From: Candidatus Doudnabacteria bacterium RIFCSPHIGHO2_01_FULL_46_14
GTDB lineage: Bacteria > Patescibacteriota > Doudnabacteria > UBA920 > 2-01-FULL-46-14
Length of the DNA: 42,198 nt
Assembly (NCBI GenBank): GCA_001779925.1
Contig: MFEK01000006.1
Coordinates: 38,201 to 80,398 of the forward strand
Direction: 5' to 3'
Shown here piece after piece: positions 30,767 to 38,929 of this stretch (positions are counted from its first letter, which is position 1; the number at the start of each line of letters is the position of its first letter). The notes beneath the pieces were generated by a model. The model was not told where the DNA came from and did no database searches. It worked only from the letters and a program-made list of their open reading frames with translations. The position numbers and the translations under genes are program-made.

Positions 30767-31240
30767 ATGGTCGCTGTTCTTCACAATGTGCGAAGCAGTT
30801 TCAACGTTGGTTCAATATTTCGCACAGCTGATGCTGCTGGGTTCGAAAAGATGATCTTGTGCGGGATTACCCCTGCTCCAGTCGGAAGATTCGGCAAGGT
30901 TAATGCAGAGTTAGCCAAAGTCGCGCTCGGCGCGGAAAAATATATTGCTTGGGAATATAAAAAGTCTGCCATAAGCGCAATTAAAAAGCTCAAGAAACAA
31001 GGATATTATATCGCGGTTCTCGAGCAATCAAGGAATTCAGTTCCATATTCTAAATTCAATCCGTCAACCAGCGGACCAAATTCCAAATTCTGTCTTGTGG
31101 TTGGCAATGAAATTTCCGGTTTACCCCGCTCTGTTTTAAAAATGGCAGACAAAATTCTGGAGATTCCCATGCACGGCCGCAAAGAATCATTGAATGTGGC
31201 AGTCGCTTTTGGCATCGTTTCATTCAAGATCGTGGAATGA
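30767..31240 (+). CDS. SpoU-family RNA 2'-O-methyltransferase
   Basis: A 157-residue SPOUT methyltransferase. Motif 1 HNVRSSFNVGSIFRTADAAG, motif 2 CLVVGNEISGLP and motif 3 EIPMHGRKESLNVAVAFGIV form the knotted AdoMet site. There is no extra N-terminal RNA-binding domain. It could modify tRNA (TrmL or TrmH type) or rRNA; the target cannot be told. It overlaps the next gene by ATGA (31237-31240), so they are coupled. Confidence 0.9.
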   Translation: MVAVLHNVRSSFNVGSIFRTADAAGFEKMILCGITPAPVGRFGKVNAELAKVALGAEKYIAWEYKKSAISAIKKLKKQGYYIAVLEQSRNSVPYSKFNPSTSGPNSKFCLVVGNEISGLPRSVLKMADKILEIPMHGRKESLNVAVAFGIVSFKIVE

Positions 31241-32742
31241 AACACCCCTATCTTATTTTAACGCTAATAGTGCTTGCAGTGTACGGGCAGATTATTTTTT
31301 TTGACCTTACTTACCTTGACGATTACACGCTTATCGTCGCAAACTCCGAAATTTTGGGAAATCCGCAAAATTTGATCAAAGGATTTGGTGAAGATTTTTT
31401 ACGGGTCGTGTCCGGCGGATATTATTACCGCCCGCTTATCACCTTTTCATTCATGCTTAATGCCCTGATTGCGGGCACGAACCCGTTTGTGTACCATTTA
31501 ACAAATGTATTACTGCATTTGGTCACGGTTTTATTTTTATATAAATTTCTAAATGAGTTTTCCAGCAAGCTTACTGCCCTGCTTGGAGCAATTTTTTTTG
31601 CCGTGCATCCTGCTTTACTGCAAACAATAGCTTGGATTCCCGGCAGGACAGACATATTACCCGCCTTGTTTACACTTGTTTCAATTTGGGCTTTCCAAAA
31701 AGCGTGGTACGGAAAAAGCCTCGCTTATATATTTCTGCATTTTACATTTATGGCGTTGGCTCTTCTTTCAAAAGAGCTGGGCATTTTTATTCCCATATTA
31801 TGCGCAAGCTATGCGTTTTTGATAATTAAAAAATGGAACTGGAACAGACTGGCTATTTTCGTTTCGGGGTGGGCAGGGCTTATCGTTTTGTGGTTTTTCG
31901 CGCGCAGTGATTTTATCAGCCAGTCCGGAGGAGGGTTTTTTGAAATGCTTGGCTCCGGTTTGACCGGGTTGTATGCAGGCATGATTTATTATGGAAAAAT
32001 TCTCCTCCCCTTTAATCTTTCCACCTTCCCTGTGCTTTCTGATTCTACGTTGGTATACGGCCTTGTTGCGCTCGTCCTGCTTGGGACCGCTATGGTAGTA
32101 AGACAAAATAAAAATTATCACGAGATAATTTTTGGAACATTCTGGTTTGTGTTGTTTTTGTTCCCAGCTCTTGTTCGCCCAAACCCCGGCGCAGATCCTG
32201 AACTTCTGGAACACCGGCTGTATTTACCGATGATCGGGATCATCATCGTTTTATTGCAACTGGCCATCCCGCGCTTGGTGGCATATTCGGCGATTATTTT
32301 ACTTGCAATCCTAAATATTGCCCACGCTCGAAATTTCGCTGATGGTTTCAAATATTGGTCCAAAGCCGCGCAAAGCTCGCCACATTCTGCAGTTGCCCAC
32401 CGCCAGCTGGGAGTGATGCTGTACCTGCGCGGAGATAAAGCCGCGGCGCAGTATGAGTATGAAAAGGCTATTGAGCTTGATTTTCAGCAGCCAGTGGTGC
32501 ACACAAACCTCGGACTGGTTTATCAAGAGCATGGCAAACTGAAGCAGGCGGAAAACGAATTTTTATCAGAGATAAAAATTAATCCGGAATACGATCAAGG
32601 CTATTTCAACCTCGGGAACCTATATTATGAGCTTGGACGATTTGATTTAGCGAGACTCAATTGGGAAAAAACCTTGAAGATTAATCCAGGACATCAGGAC
32701 GCTCGCCGCAATCTCCACGTCTTGACTGGTATCCCAAGATAG
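31237..32742 (+). CDS. Multi-spanning membrane protein with C-terminal TPR repeats
   Basis: 501 residues. About ten hydrophobic segments occupy residues 1-365, including a first loop with YLDDYTLIVANSEI, an acidic pair (DD) as in GT-C glycosyltransferases, and YYRPLITFSFMLN. Residues 370-500 hold three tetratricopeptide units (ALELG-type: AVAHRQLGVMLYLRGDKAAAQ, PVVHTNLGLVYQEHGKLKQAE, DQGYFNLGNLYYELGRFDLA). This is the O-glycosyltransferase-like TMTC architecture. With the GT2 gene upstream, it may glycosylate surface proteins from a polyprenyl donor (inference). Confidence 0.85.
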   Translation: MKHPYLILTLIVLAVYGQIIFFDLTYLDDYTLIVANSEILGNPQNLIKGFGEDFLRVVSGGYYYRPLITFSFMLNALIAGTNPFVYHLTNVLLHLVTVLFLYKFLNEFSSKLTALLGAIFFAVHPALLQTIAWIPGRTDILPALFTLVSIWAFQKAWYGKSLAYIFLHFTFMALALLSKELGIFIPILCASYAFLIIKKWNWNRLAIFVSGWAGLIVLWFFARSDFISQSGGGFFEMLGSGLTGLYAGMIYYGKILLPFNLSTFPVLSDSTLVYGLVALVLLGTAMVVRQNKNYHEIIFGTFWFVLFLFPALVRPNPGADPELLEHRLYLPMIGIIIVLLQLAIPRLVAYSAIILLAILNIAHARNFADGFKYWSKAAQSSPHSAVAHRQLGVMLYLRGDKAAAQYEYEKAIELDFQQPVVHTNLGLVYQEHGKLKQAENEFLSEIKINPEYDQGYFNLGNLYYELGRFDLARLNWEKTLKINPGHQDARRNLHVLTGIPR

Positions 32743-32869
32743 TGTATATTTATCTGGCAAACGCGAACGATTGCACTTTAAATCTTTTAAGTTAGCACGA
32801 GTTTAGGTTCGGTCCGAAGTTCGCCTGCCTGAAATACGGCATGGGTCCCCTGCTCTGCTAAAAGGAAAC
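32743..32869 (+). other. Leader region of the RRM gene
   Basis: 127 bases with no ORF and a short inverted repeat TTCGGTCCGAA near 32809. Long leaders are known for cold-regulated RRM genes in cyanobacteria, but no motif is recognised here. Confidence 0.3.
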
Positions 32870-33139
32870 GTGGTGAACAAGAAACTCTACGTAGGGAATC
32901 TGCCCTACAAAACCACTAGCGACCAGCTGCAACAGCTGTTTTCGCAAGCCGGCAGTGTGACCTCTGCCACGGTGATTTCCGACAAATTCTCAGGCCGATC
33001 AAAAGGCTTCGGGTTCGTCGAAATGTCATCGGATGACGAGGCCTCAAAAGCCATTGAAATATTCAATGGTCAAGAGATGGAAGGCCGCAAGTTGATAGTC
33101 AACGAAGCGCGCCCCATGACCCCTCGCCCAATGAGGTAA
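32870..33139 (+). CDS. RNA-recognition-motif protein
   Basis: 89 residues, essentially a single RRM domain. RNP2 is LYVGNL (6-11) and RNP1 is KGFGFVEM, with the aromatic residues needed for base stacking. A short basic tail MTPRPMR follows. It resembles the small RRM proteins of cyanobacteria and other bacteria that bind mRNA, often in cold response. Two adjacent GTG codons (32870 and 32873) are possible starts after AAAGGAAA. A perfect terminator follows, so it is a monocistronic unit. Confidence 0.9.
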   Translation: MVNKKLYVGNLPYKTTSDQLQQLFSQAGSVTSATVISDKFSGRSKGFGFVEMSSDDEASKAIEIFNGQEMEGRKLIVNEARPMTPRPMR

Positions 33140-33141
33140 CA

Positions 33142-33175
33142 AAAATCGCTCCGATCTAATCGGAGCGATTTTCTT
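33142..33175 (+). terminator. Intrinsic terminator of the RRM gene
   Basis: AAAATCGCTCCGAT (33142-33155), loop CTA, ATCGGAGCGATTTT (33159-33172). Confidence 0.88.
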
Positions 33176-33196
33176 AATTTACCTTCCAAAATTTCT

Positions 33197-33225
33197 TTGA
33201 CCCAGCTCGCTAAATATTATACTTT
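33197..33225 (+). promoter_or_regulatory. Promoter of a small orphan gene
   Basis: TTGACC (33197-33202) with TATACT (33218-33223) at 15 bases or TACTTT (33220-33225) at 17 bases. Confidence 0.4.
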
Positions 33226-33282
33226 TTCAAGTATGCGCAGTGTATATCCTCTGAATTCAACTTCGGAAATTTAGGAGGGTGA

Positions 33283-33447
33283 ATGCACGAACATTATCAG
33301 TTCGCTTTACAATTCGACCTCCACAAACTGGAATTTTTTCTGGTCACTGCCGCGATGACATTTCATGTCATTCGTTATCGCAAGCAAATGTTTCCGTTTC
33401 TGCAAAATGCTAAACCGGAGACATCGGAGTTGCGCCGGAAGGAGTAG
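33283..33447 (+). CDS. Small orphan protein, 54 residues
   Basis: ATG 33283 follows AGGAGGG (33273-33279) closely. The product MHEHYQFALQFDLHKLEF, then FLVTAAMTFHVI, is helical and partly hydrophobic, ending with a basic tail SELRRKE. Its 3' end overlaps the convergent membrane-protein gene by 38 bases. A perfect hairpin (33355-33371) lies inside the frame. No family recognised. The strong initiation signal is the main support. Confidence 0.5.
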   Translation: MHEHYQFALQFDLHKLEFFLVTAAMTFHVIRYRKQMFPFLQNAKPETSELRRKE

Positions 33448-33781
33448 CCATGCTCTTTTTGGCAGCCATGTAGGTCCACAGACCCCAAATACCGAGCACC
33501 AGATGGACCACGCTGATCCAGCCCGGGAGATTGATTATTCCCAGGACATCCTGTGTAATCAGGAAACCGATTACAGCAAGCAAAAGACCGACAATACCCA
33601 CCCACATCGCGTAGCCGCGAGCGTGATCTTTGGCCGCCCAAATTCCCAAAAGCCCGGCAACAATGTGAACCACCGCGTGAGCCGGCATCAGATTTACGTC
33701 AAATACTGGCGTGTGGAAGAAATTTAAAACACCGACGATAACAAGAACCCATCCTACCAGCATTGCAAAAGTTTTCGCCAT
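33410..33781 (-). CDS. Four-helix membrane protein, DUF4383-like
   Basis: 123 residues from ATG 33781, after GAGGGGG at an 11-base distance (a GTG nearer to it would leave no spacer). Four hydrophobic segments occur: about 3-22, 34-50, 59-77 and 86-108. The loops have the pattern HxxxGxxGIWAAK and HLVLGIWGLW seen in DUF4383 proteins. Function unknown. Promoter TTGTAC-16-TATAAT lies at 33847-33820. Confidence 0.75.
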   Translation of the reverse strand: MAKTFAMLVGWVLVIVGVLNFFHTPVFDVNLMPAHAVVHIVAGLLGIWAAKDHARGYAMWVGIVGLLLAVIGFLITQDVLGIINLPGWISVVHLVLGIWGLWTYMAAKKSMATPSGATPMSPV

Positions 33782-33819
33782 TTTTTGTATCACCCCCTCG
33801 AAAAACTTAACTTTCCTAA

Positions 33820-33847
33820 ATTATAAGGAAGCCGTACCAAAGTACAA
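33820..33847 (-). promoter_or_regulatory. Promoter of the DUF4383-like gene
   Basis: TTGTAC (33847-33842), 16-base spacer, TATAAT (33825-33820). Confidence 0.6.
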
Positions 33848-33876
33848 CCGCCAGTGTGGATAATCAGTCTTCCGTC

Positions 33877-33906
33877 TTGCTTAAATGCCATATTTTCCGC
33901 TAAAAT
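33877..33906 (+). promoter_or_regulatory. Promoter of the pyrophosphatase gene
   Basis: TTGCTT (33877-33882), 18-base spacer, TAAAAT (33901-33906). The leader is about 23 nt, with no Shine-Dalgarno. Confidence 0.5.
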
Positions 33907-33936
33907 AGCCTAGTATTTAACCTTAATTTTCAAACA

Positions 33937-35934
33937 ATGAATGCTGTTAGTTTTGCGATAATCTGCGCTCTTGCCGCCCTGGTATACGCGGTTTTTTTGA
34001 TAATTCAGATCCTCAAAGCCTCAGCCGGCCAAGGCAAAATGCTGGAAATAGCGGCCGCCATCCAAGAAGGCGCCAGAGCCTATTTGACCCGCCAGTACAA
34101 AACCGTCGCTGTGGTGGGAATCGTTATAATAATTTTAATGTGGTTTGGGAAATTTTCTGGTCATACGATTGAAGGCTTTATCCTGGGCGCTGTGCTTTCC
34201 GCAGTGGCCGGATTTGTGGGGATGTATGTCTCAGTGCGCGCCAATGTTCGTACTGCTGAGGCTGCAAAAAATGGCTTGAGCGCCGCCTTGTCCCTTGCCT
34301 TCAAGGGCGGGTCAGTGACCGGACTCTTTGTGGCAGGTTTGGGCTTACTGTCAGTCACTGGATTTTATATTGCGACAAAAGATTTAGCCGCACTGGTTGG
34401 TTTGGCATTTGGCGCATCATTGATTTCTGTTTTTGCCAGGCTCGGCGGTGGCATTTTTACCAAAGGCGCTGATGTGGGCGGCGATATGGTAGGAAAAGTT
34501 GAAGCTGGCATTCCCGAAGACGACCCAAGAAATCCAGCGACCATTGCGGACGCTGTGGGAGACAATGTCGGTGATTGCGCCGGCATGGCCGCGGATTTGT
34601 TTGAGACTTATGTAGTATCTACTATTGCGGTAATTCTCCTCGGGTCGTTTACTTTCCCCGATAACGTGAACGCTATTGTGTACCCACTTTTGATTGGATC
34701 CGTATCAATTATTACCACAATCATCGGTACTTGGTTTGTGCGTCTCGGGAAATCGCAAAATATCATGGGCGCAATGTATAAAGGCTTTGTGGTAGCCGGC
34801 GTACTATCAGCGGTTGCGTTTTATCCAATCACGATAAAGTTAATGGCAAATAACGGGCTTTACAGTGTCGCCAATTTATTTTACTGCGCTTTGATTGGTC
34901 TCATTGTTACGGCTTTGGTTACGATTATAACCGAGTACTACACTTCAAAATCATTTTCACCCGTCAAAGCCATCGCCGCAGCTTCGACTACGGGACATGG
35001 TACTAATATAATCAAAGGGCTAGCTGTGGGAATGCAGTCTACCACTGCTCCGGTGTTTGTTATTGTCTTCGGGATTTTGGCTGCCTATCATTTTGCAGGG
35101 CTGTATGGCATTGCTCTTTCGGTTATGTCCATGCTCTCTCTGACGGGAATCGTTGTCGCAATAGACGCCTTTGGTCCTATTACCGACAACGCCGGCGGCA
35201 TTGCGGAAATGGCAGGCCTTGATAAGTCTGTACGCGGCGTTACCGACCCGCTGGACGCAGTTGGCAACACAACCAAGGCTGTTACAAAAGGTTACGCTAT
35301 AGCAAGCGCCGGACTTGCGGCAATGGTTCTATTTGCCGCATACACGCAGGAACTCGAGGCTCATGATATTTCTTCAGTGTTTGATTTATCTGACAGTAAG
35401 GTATTGGTTGGTTTGCTAATCGGCGGGTTGCTCCCCTATTTGTTTGCCTCGATTGCCATGTCTGCGGTCGGTAATGCGGCCAAAGCCGTGGTAGAAGAGG
35501 TCCGCAGACAATTCCGCGAGATTAAGGGTATTATGGAGGGAACCGCCAAACCTGATTATTCCCGCGCTGTGGATATCGTGACTAAAGCGGCAATCAAGCA
35601 AATGATTATTCCCGCTCTCATCCCGGTTCTGGCGCCGATCTTAGTAGGATTGATTTTAGGACCGGCAGCTCTCGGCGGTTTGCTCGTCGGCACGATTATC
35701 ACTGGGCTCTTTGTTGGTATAAGCATGACCACGGGAGGCGCGGCCTGGGACAATGCGAAAAAATATATTGAAGAAGGAAATTTTGGCGGTAAAGGCAGTG
35801 ACGCGCATAAAGCCGCAGTTACGGGCGACACAGTCGGCGATCCATACAAAGACACGGCGGGGCCGGCCATTAACCCCATGATTAAAATCATAAATATTGT
35901 TGCCCTGCTTATCGTCGGATTTTTGGTGAAATAA
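33937..35934 (+). CDS. hppA: Membrane-bound proton-pumping pyrophosphatase, K+-independent type
   Basis: A 665-residue polytopic enzyme that couples pyrophosphate hydrolysis to H+ export. Core motifs: [69 protein letters not shown] (read as several blocks: DVGGD, EDDPRN, DNVGD), [14 protein letters not shown], and [22 protein letters not shown]. The pair in [10 protein letters not shown] carries Lys and Thr at the two positions that define K+-independent pumps, instead of Ala. All catalytic aspartates are present. In a genome with few respiratory genes such a pump can maintain the membrane gradient (inference). Stand-alone unit. Confidence 0.95.
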   Translation: MNAVSFAIICALAALVYAVFLIIQILKASAGQGKMLEIAAAIQEGARAYLTRQYKTVAVVGIVIIILMWFGKFSGHTIEGFILGAVLSAVAGFVGMYVSVRANVRTAEAAKNGLSAALSLAFKGGSVTGLFVAGLGLLSVTGFYIATKDLAALVGLAFGASLISVFARLGGGIFTKGADVGGDMVGKVEAGIPEDDPRNPATIADAVGDNVGDCAGMAADLFETYVVSTIAVILLGSFTFPDNVNAIVYPLLIGSVSIITTIIGTWFVRLGKSQNIMGAMYKGFVVAGVLSAVAFYPITIKLMANNGLYSVANLFYCALIGLIVTALVTIITEYYTSKSFSPVKAIAAASTTGHGTNIIKGLAVGMQSTTAPVFVIVFGILAAYHFAGLYGIALSVMSMLSLTGIVVAIDAFGPITDNAGGIAEMAGLDKSVRGVTDPLDAVGNTTKAVTKGYAIASAGLAAMVLFAAYTQELEAHDISSVFDLSDSKVLVGLLIGGLLPYLFASIAMSAVGNAAKAVVEEVRRQFREIKGIMEGTAKPDYSRAVDIVTKAAIKQMIIPALIPVLAPILVGLILGPAALGGLLVGTIITGLFVGISMTTGGAAWDNAKKYIEEGNFGGKGSDAHKAAVTGDTVGDPYKDTAGPAINPMIKIINIVALLIVGFLVK

Positions 35935-35935
35935 A

Positions 35936-35970
35936 TCCAGCACCACTTTTTTCAAAAAAGTGGTGCTGGA
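35936..35970 (+). terminator. Hairpin after the pyrophosphatase gene
   Basis: TCCAGCACCACTTTTTT and its exact complement, a 17-bp stem with a one-base centre. The T run is inside the stem, so termination efficiency is uncertain. Confidence 0.65.
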
Positions 35971-35982
35971 TAAGTATAAAAA

Positions 35983-36022
35983 ATAGAGACCAGGAAGAAA
36001 AACAAATCTTTCTGGTCTCTAT
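35983..36022 (-). terminator. Terminator of the minus-strand orphan
   Basis: ATAGAGACCAG (36022-36012) and CTGGTCTCTAT (35993-35983), followed on the minus strand by a T run. Confidence 0.8.
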
Positions 36023-36037
36023 GGTCAGGCTAGCCGT

Positions 36038-36484
36038 CTAGTCGTACGGATGGCCCGCGTGAGCGTGTTCGGCCTCGTGCAGTACCACACGTGTTTCGAC
36101 CGGTGTTGATGTCGGTATGGCAGGATCAGTGTTACCGAGAGAAATTACCCAACCGCTGATCCCGCGAGTTAACTCATTGAGCGGAATCGGGTCGACTCCG
36201 AGTTGCGGAAAGTGCAGCGTGTCCACGCCATCCACAACCCGAAATATTGCATCGACACTGTGTCCGACGCCGAGACTCAGTGGAACATTGTCGAGATGCA
36301 GATGTGTTTCCCCTTGATGAGGAAGGCAAACGAATGCATTCTGATCCCTCGGTTCGCGTGATCGAAAGGTGGTCCCCGTCGGTCCAGTTGTAGGGTCAAC
36401 CCTTTTTGCGACCTTGAGCGAATGCCCTTCTCGCGCCTTAATCAACCGTTCTCCTGGTCTGCGCAGCGCGCAGCCGTTTCCCAT
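36038..36484 (-). CDS. Hypothetical protein, orphan
   Basis: 148 residues from ATG 36484, after GAGGAA. A longer frame is rejected because it lacks initiation signals. The middle has HLHLDNVPLSLGVGHSVDAIFRVVDG and the C-terminus is His-rich (VVLHEAEHAHAGHPYD), so metal binding is possible. The composition is beta-rich without signal peptide. Its leader contains a GGAGG/CCTCC hairpin around 36515-36530. A terminator follows at 36022. I do not recognise the family. Confidence 0.6.
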   Translation of the reverse strand: MGNGCALRRPGERLIKAREGHSLKVAKRVDPTTGPTGTTFRSREPRDQNAFVCLPHQGETHLHLDNVPLSLGVGHSVDAIFRVVDGVDTLHFPQLGVDPIPLNELTRGISGWVISLGNTDPAIPTSTPVETRVVLHEAEHAHAGHPYD

Positions 36485-36604
36485 AAATTCCTCGCTTTTG
36501 TTTGAACAAATTACTGTGGAGGAACCAACCTCCGAAACCCGATAGTTTCTGCCAGCTTTTCGTTCTGTCCTGATAAATTTAGCATAAAAACAGGAAATGA
36601 AGAA

Positions 36605-36632
36605 GGACCGAGTGCGCAACGCATCTCGGTCC
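36605..36632 (-). terminator. Hairpin after the larger minus-strand orphan
   Basis: GGACCGAG...CTCGGTCC stem with an inner GCG/CGC; the tail TTCTTCATTT is weakly T-rich. Confidence 0.55.
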
Positions 36633-36657
36633 GGTCTTGTTTGTAGTAATTGCCCAT

Positions 36658-37641
36658 TTAGGCGGCGTTTTGGAAAAACTTCACAATCGCTCTCCGGGCT
36701 CGCGCGACAGCCAGATGAGGAACAGAGAGCAAAGGAGCTTTCGCACGACGTTCGAGATCTGGGATTGTCCGTCCTTGTAGGCCCACGCCGTCCTTACCGA
36801 GCTTGTTTTTAGCCAACCTAGCGTGAGTTATCCCCCAATCGCACCAGGCTCGACTGATATCGTCCATTGCCTCAATTATCTCTGGATTCAGTTTGCGCTT
36901 TTTTGTTACAGCCATGAGTTCTCTAGCGCTGTTCTTTGTACCACTGGCGCCAGGTGAATCTATGCCAGAACCATTGCTGAGTTTTTCTTTTCGCAAGTTG
37001 TTGAATTCCTCAACGGAAAGAAAATCATTGAGGATTGCCAGTAGCTGGGTATTAAGCCTTAGGCATTTTGATATTCTGTTCGCCAGCATCAATGCGGACG
37101 AAACATCATCCAGACGCGAAAGCTTTCTCAGGAGGCGCGGGATTTCTATACGCAAAGGAACGAATTCTAGGAGCCTCCTCATTATCCTCGCAATGATATT
37201 GGGGTCCAGAAGTTTTGCCAGGTATTTCAAATCGATGTCGGTCCGGGTAAAGAACAGCTCGCTCGTCCAATGGGCGACTAGAAATACGAGTTCTCCAGGA
37301 AGGAGTTGCTGCCGTTCGAGCAATGAAACGAGCTTGTTTAGCTCAGCTTCTCGTTTGACTGTCTGTCTGATTGCGGAAAGCGTTTGAGGGGAGATGCACC
37401 TCAGAAAGCTATGGAGAAACGCAATGATTTCACCATAACGAGAGACTTTCTCCAGATTCCCTGTATCCATTCTCAATAAATACAGCCAGGAGCCTTCGCA
37501 TTGGTCGACAATAGTCACAAGGTGTTGGTCTCGATGGACATGATCATTAGGCATCCCTTGCAATGTCAAAACCTCGGCCAGACGCAGATACTGTTCGTAT
37601 GCCGAAACACTTACTACTGTCCCATGAAATGGGCACTTCAT
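36658..37641 (-). CDS. Hypothetical protein, orphan, largely helical
   Basis: 327 residues from ATG 37641, chosen because GGAGGAAAATACG precedes it. The N-terminus MKCPFHGTVVSVSAYEQYL has a Cys/His pair. From about residue 80 to 230 the sequence is helical and Leu/Arg-rich (LNKLVSLLERQQLLPGELVFL, IMRRLLEFVPLRIEIPRLLRKL), as in repeat-helix scaffolds. A Ser/Gly-rich linker (NGSGIDSPGASGTKNS) separates a basic C-terminal region. No catalytic motif recognised. Promoter TTGACA-17-TATTAC at 37710-37682. It is the largest of the orphan class here. Confidence 0.7.
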   Translation of the reverse strand: MKCPFHGTVVSVSAYEQYLRLAEVLTLQGMPNDHVHRDQHLVTIVDQCEGSWLYLLRMDTGNLEKVSRYGEIIAFLHSFLRCISPQTLSAIRQTVKREAELNKLVSLLERQQLLPGELVFLVAHWTSELFFTRTDIDLKYLAKLLDPNIIARIMRRLLEFVPLRIEIPRLLRKLSRLDDVSSALMLANRISKCLRLNTQLLAILNDFLSVEEFNNLRKEKLSNGSGIDSPGASGTKNSARELMAVTKKRKLNPEIIEAMDDISRAWCDWGITHARLAKNKLGKDGVGLQGRTIPDLERRAKAPLLSVPHLAVARARRAIVKFFQNAA

Positions 37642-37681
37642 CGTATTTTCCTCCAATACAGAAAATTGGGAAGGTATTTTA

Positions 37682-37710
37682 GTAATACGAAAAAAAGCTG
37701 ATTTTGTCAA
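37682..37710 (-). promoter_or_regulatory. Promoter of the 327-residue orphan
   Basis: TTGACA (37710-37705), 17-base spacer, TATTAC (37687-37682). Confidence 0.7.
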
Positions 37711-37740
37711 CTCTTTTTTGTGTGGATGACTAGATTTTTG

Positions 37741-38856
37741 TTATGCGATTATCCCGCCGCCGAGGACTTGGTCATGGTCGTAAAATACGACGGATTGGCC
37801 TGGGGCTATGGCGAATTGCGGGGATTTGAATTGAACCCTCACCCCTTCCTTTCCCTCCCCCTCAAGGGGCGGGAAAATGCTGCAAATCTGATCCGGCTGC
37901 TGGTAACGGATTTTGGCTTTACAAGATAAGGGGAATTGAGGAGGTTCGTTTATCCAATGGATATCTCTTAATGTTGCCGATTTTGAATGTAACCCTTCAA
38001 TTTCGCTCAAGGAATAATTGTTAACTGTGATTACATTATTTATGACATCTTTTTTCGTAATATAGTAAGGCTCTCCCCCGCCAAGACCCAGGCCGTGGCG
38101 TTGGCCGATCGTGTAGTACCATGCCCCTCTGTGCTGGCCGATCACGCGCCCGGATGGATCCACTATCTCCCCTACTCTTTCCGGGATGCGCTGTTTGAGG
38201 AATTCACGGATATTCACGTGACCGATGAAACAGATGCCCTGAGAGTCCTTTTTTTTGGCATTTGGCAAACCGAATTTTTTTGCCAGCTCTCGGACTTCAA
38301 TTTTTCTCAGGTGCCCAATGGGAAAGAGAGTCTTTGAAAGTTGTTCCTGCGTAAGAGTACATAAGAAATAAGACTGATCTTTTTTTGGATCAAGGCCTTT
38401 AAGGAGTTGATATAACTCCCCCGCCCCTCCTCTTAGATTAAGAGGGGGCTGGGGGGTGTTACGAATTCTTGCGTAGTGTCCGGTAGCGATGTAGTCGAAG
38501 CCGAGCTCTATAGCCTTCTCTAAAAACAGCTTGAATTTAATTTCCTTATTGCACATTATGTCCGGGTTTGGGGTGCGGCCGGCCGCGTATTCGGCGAAAA
38601 AATATTCGATGACCTTTTCTTTGTATTCTCTTTCGAAATTAAAACTGCGGCACTCTATGCCCAGGTTCTCACATACTGCGCGGACATCCACAAAATCCTG
38701 TTCCCAGGGACAGTCAGCATCCAATACTCCTTCCCAGCTTTCTGGAGAGAAATTTTTCATGAACCCGCCTAATACAAAATAACCTTGCTTTTTGAGCAAA
38801 GCCGCCGCGACTGACGAGTCTACGCCTCCAGACATTGCAACTAGTACGCGCTTCAT
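37741..38856 (-). CDS. mnmA: tRNA-specific 2-thiouridylase MnmA
   Basis: Adds sulfur to the wobble uridine of tRNA-Lys, -Glu and -Gln. The 371-residue protein has the PP-loop SGGVDSSV (9-16), the two catalytic cysteines Cys102 (NPDIMCNKEIKF) and Cys209 (DSQGICFIG), and the central YYTIGQRHGLGLGG block. Two palindromic repeats are translated: RNTPQPPLNLRGGAGELYQ at about 132-150 and CSIFPPLEGEGKEGVRVQF near 335-353. Both fall where relatives have short loops, so the fold is probably kept. It follows the TraG-like gene by 73 bases on the same strand. Confidence 0.95.
   Translation of the reverse strand: MKRVLVAMSGGVDSSVAAALLKKQGYFVLGGFMKNFSPESWEGVLDADCPWEQDFVDVRAVCENLGIECRSFNFEREYKEKVIEYFFAEYAAGRTPNPDIMCNKEIKFKLFLEKAIELGFDYIATGHYARIRNTPQPPLNLRGGAGELYQLLKGLDPKKDQSYFLCTLTQEQLSKTLFPIGHLRKIEVRELAKKFGLPNAKKKDSQGICFIGHVNIREFLKQRIPERVGEIVDPSGRVIGQHRGAWYYTIGQRHGLGLGGGEPYYITKKDVINNVITVNNYSLSEIEGLHSKSATLRDIHWINEPPQFPLSCKAKIRYQQPDQICSIFPPLEGEGKEGVRVQFKSPQFAIAPGQSVVFYDHDQVLGGGIIA
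37834..37876. repeat. Palindromic repeat inside mnmA (3' part)
   Basis: CCCTCCCCCTCAAGGGGCGGG core, in frame, coding FPPLEGEGKEG. Confidence 0.72.
38413..38461. repeat. Palindromic repeat inside mnmA (5' part)
   Basis: CCTCCTCTTAGATTAAGAGGGGG core, in frame, coding PPLNLRGG as in fmt. Confidence 0.8.
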
Positions 38857-38874
38857 CTATAGATTCTTCCAGCT

Positions 38875-38892
38875 TGCCCGCCTCTGGCGGGA
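38875..38892. repeat. Short palindrome upstream of mnmA
   Basis: GCCCGCCTCTGGCGGGAC, close to the copy at 21151-21168. Confidence 0.55.
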
Positions 38893-38929
38893 CATAGCTA
38901 CCAATACTTTTTTCACGCAAATAGAATAG

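Noticed and set aside
36117-36317. Plus-strand frame opposite the orphan at 36038-36484
   Set aside because: It has no Shine-Dalgarno. The minus-strand gene has both an initiation signal and a terminator.
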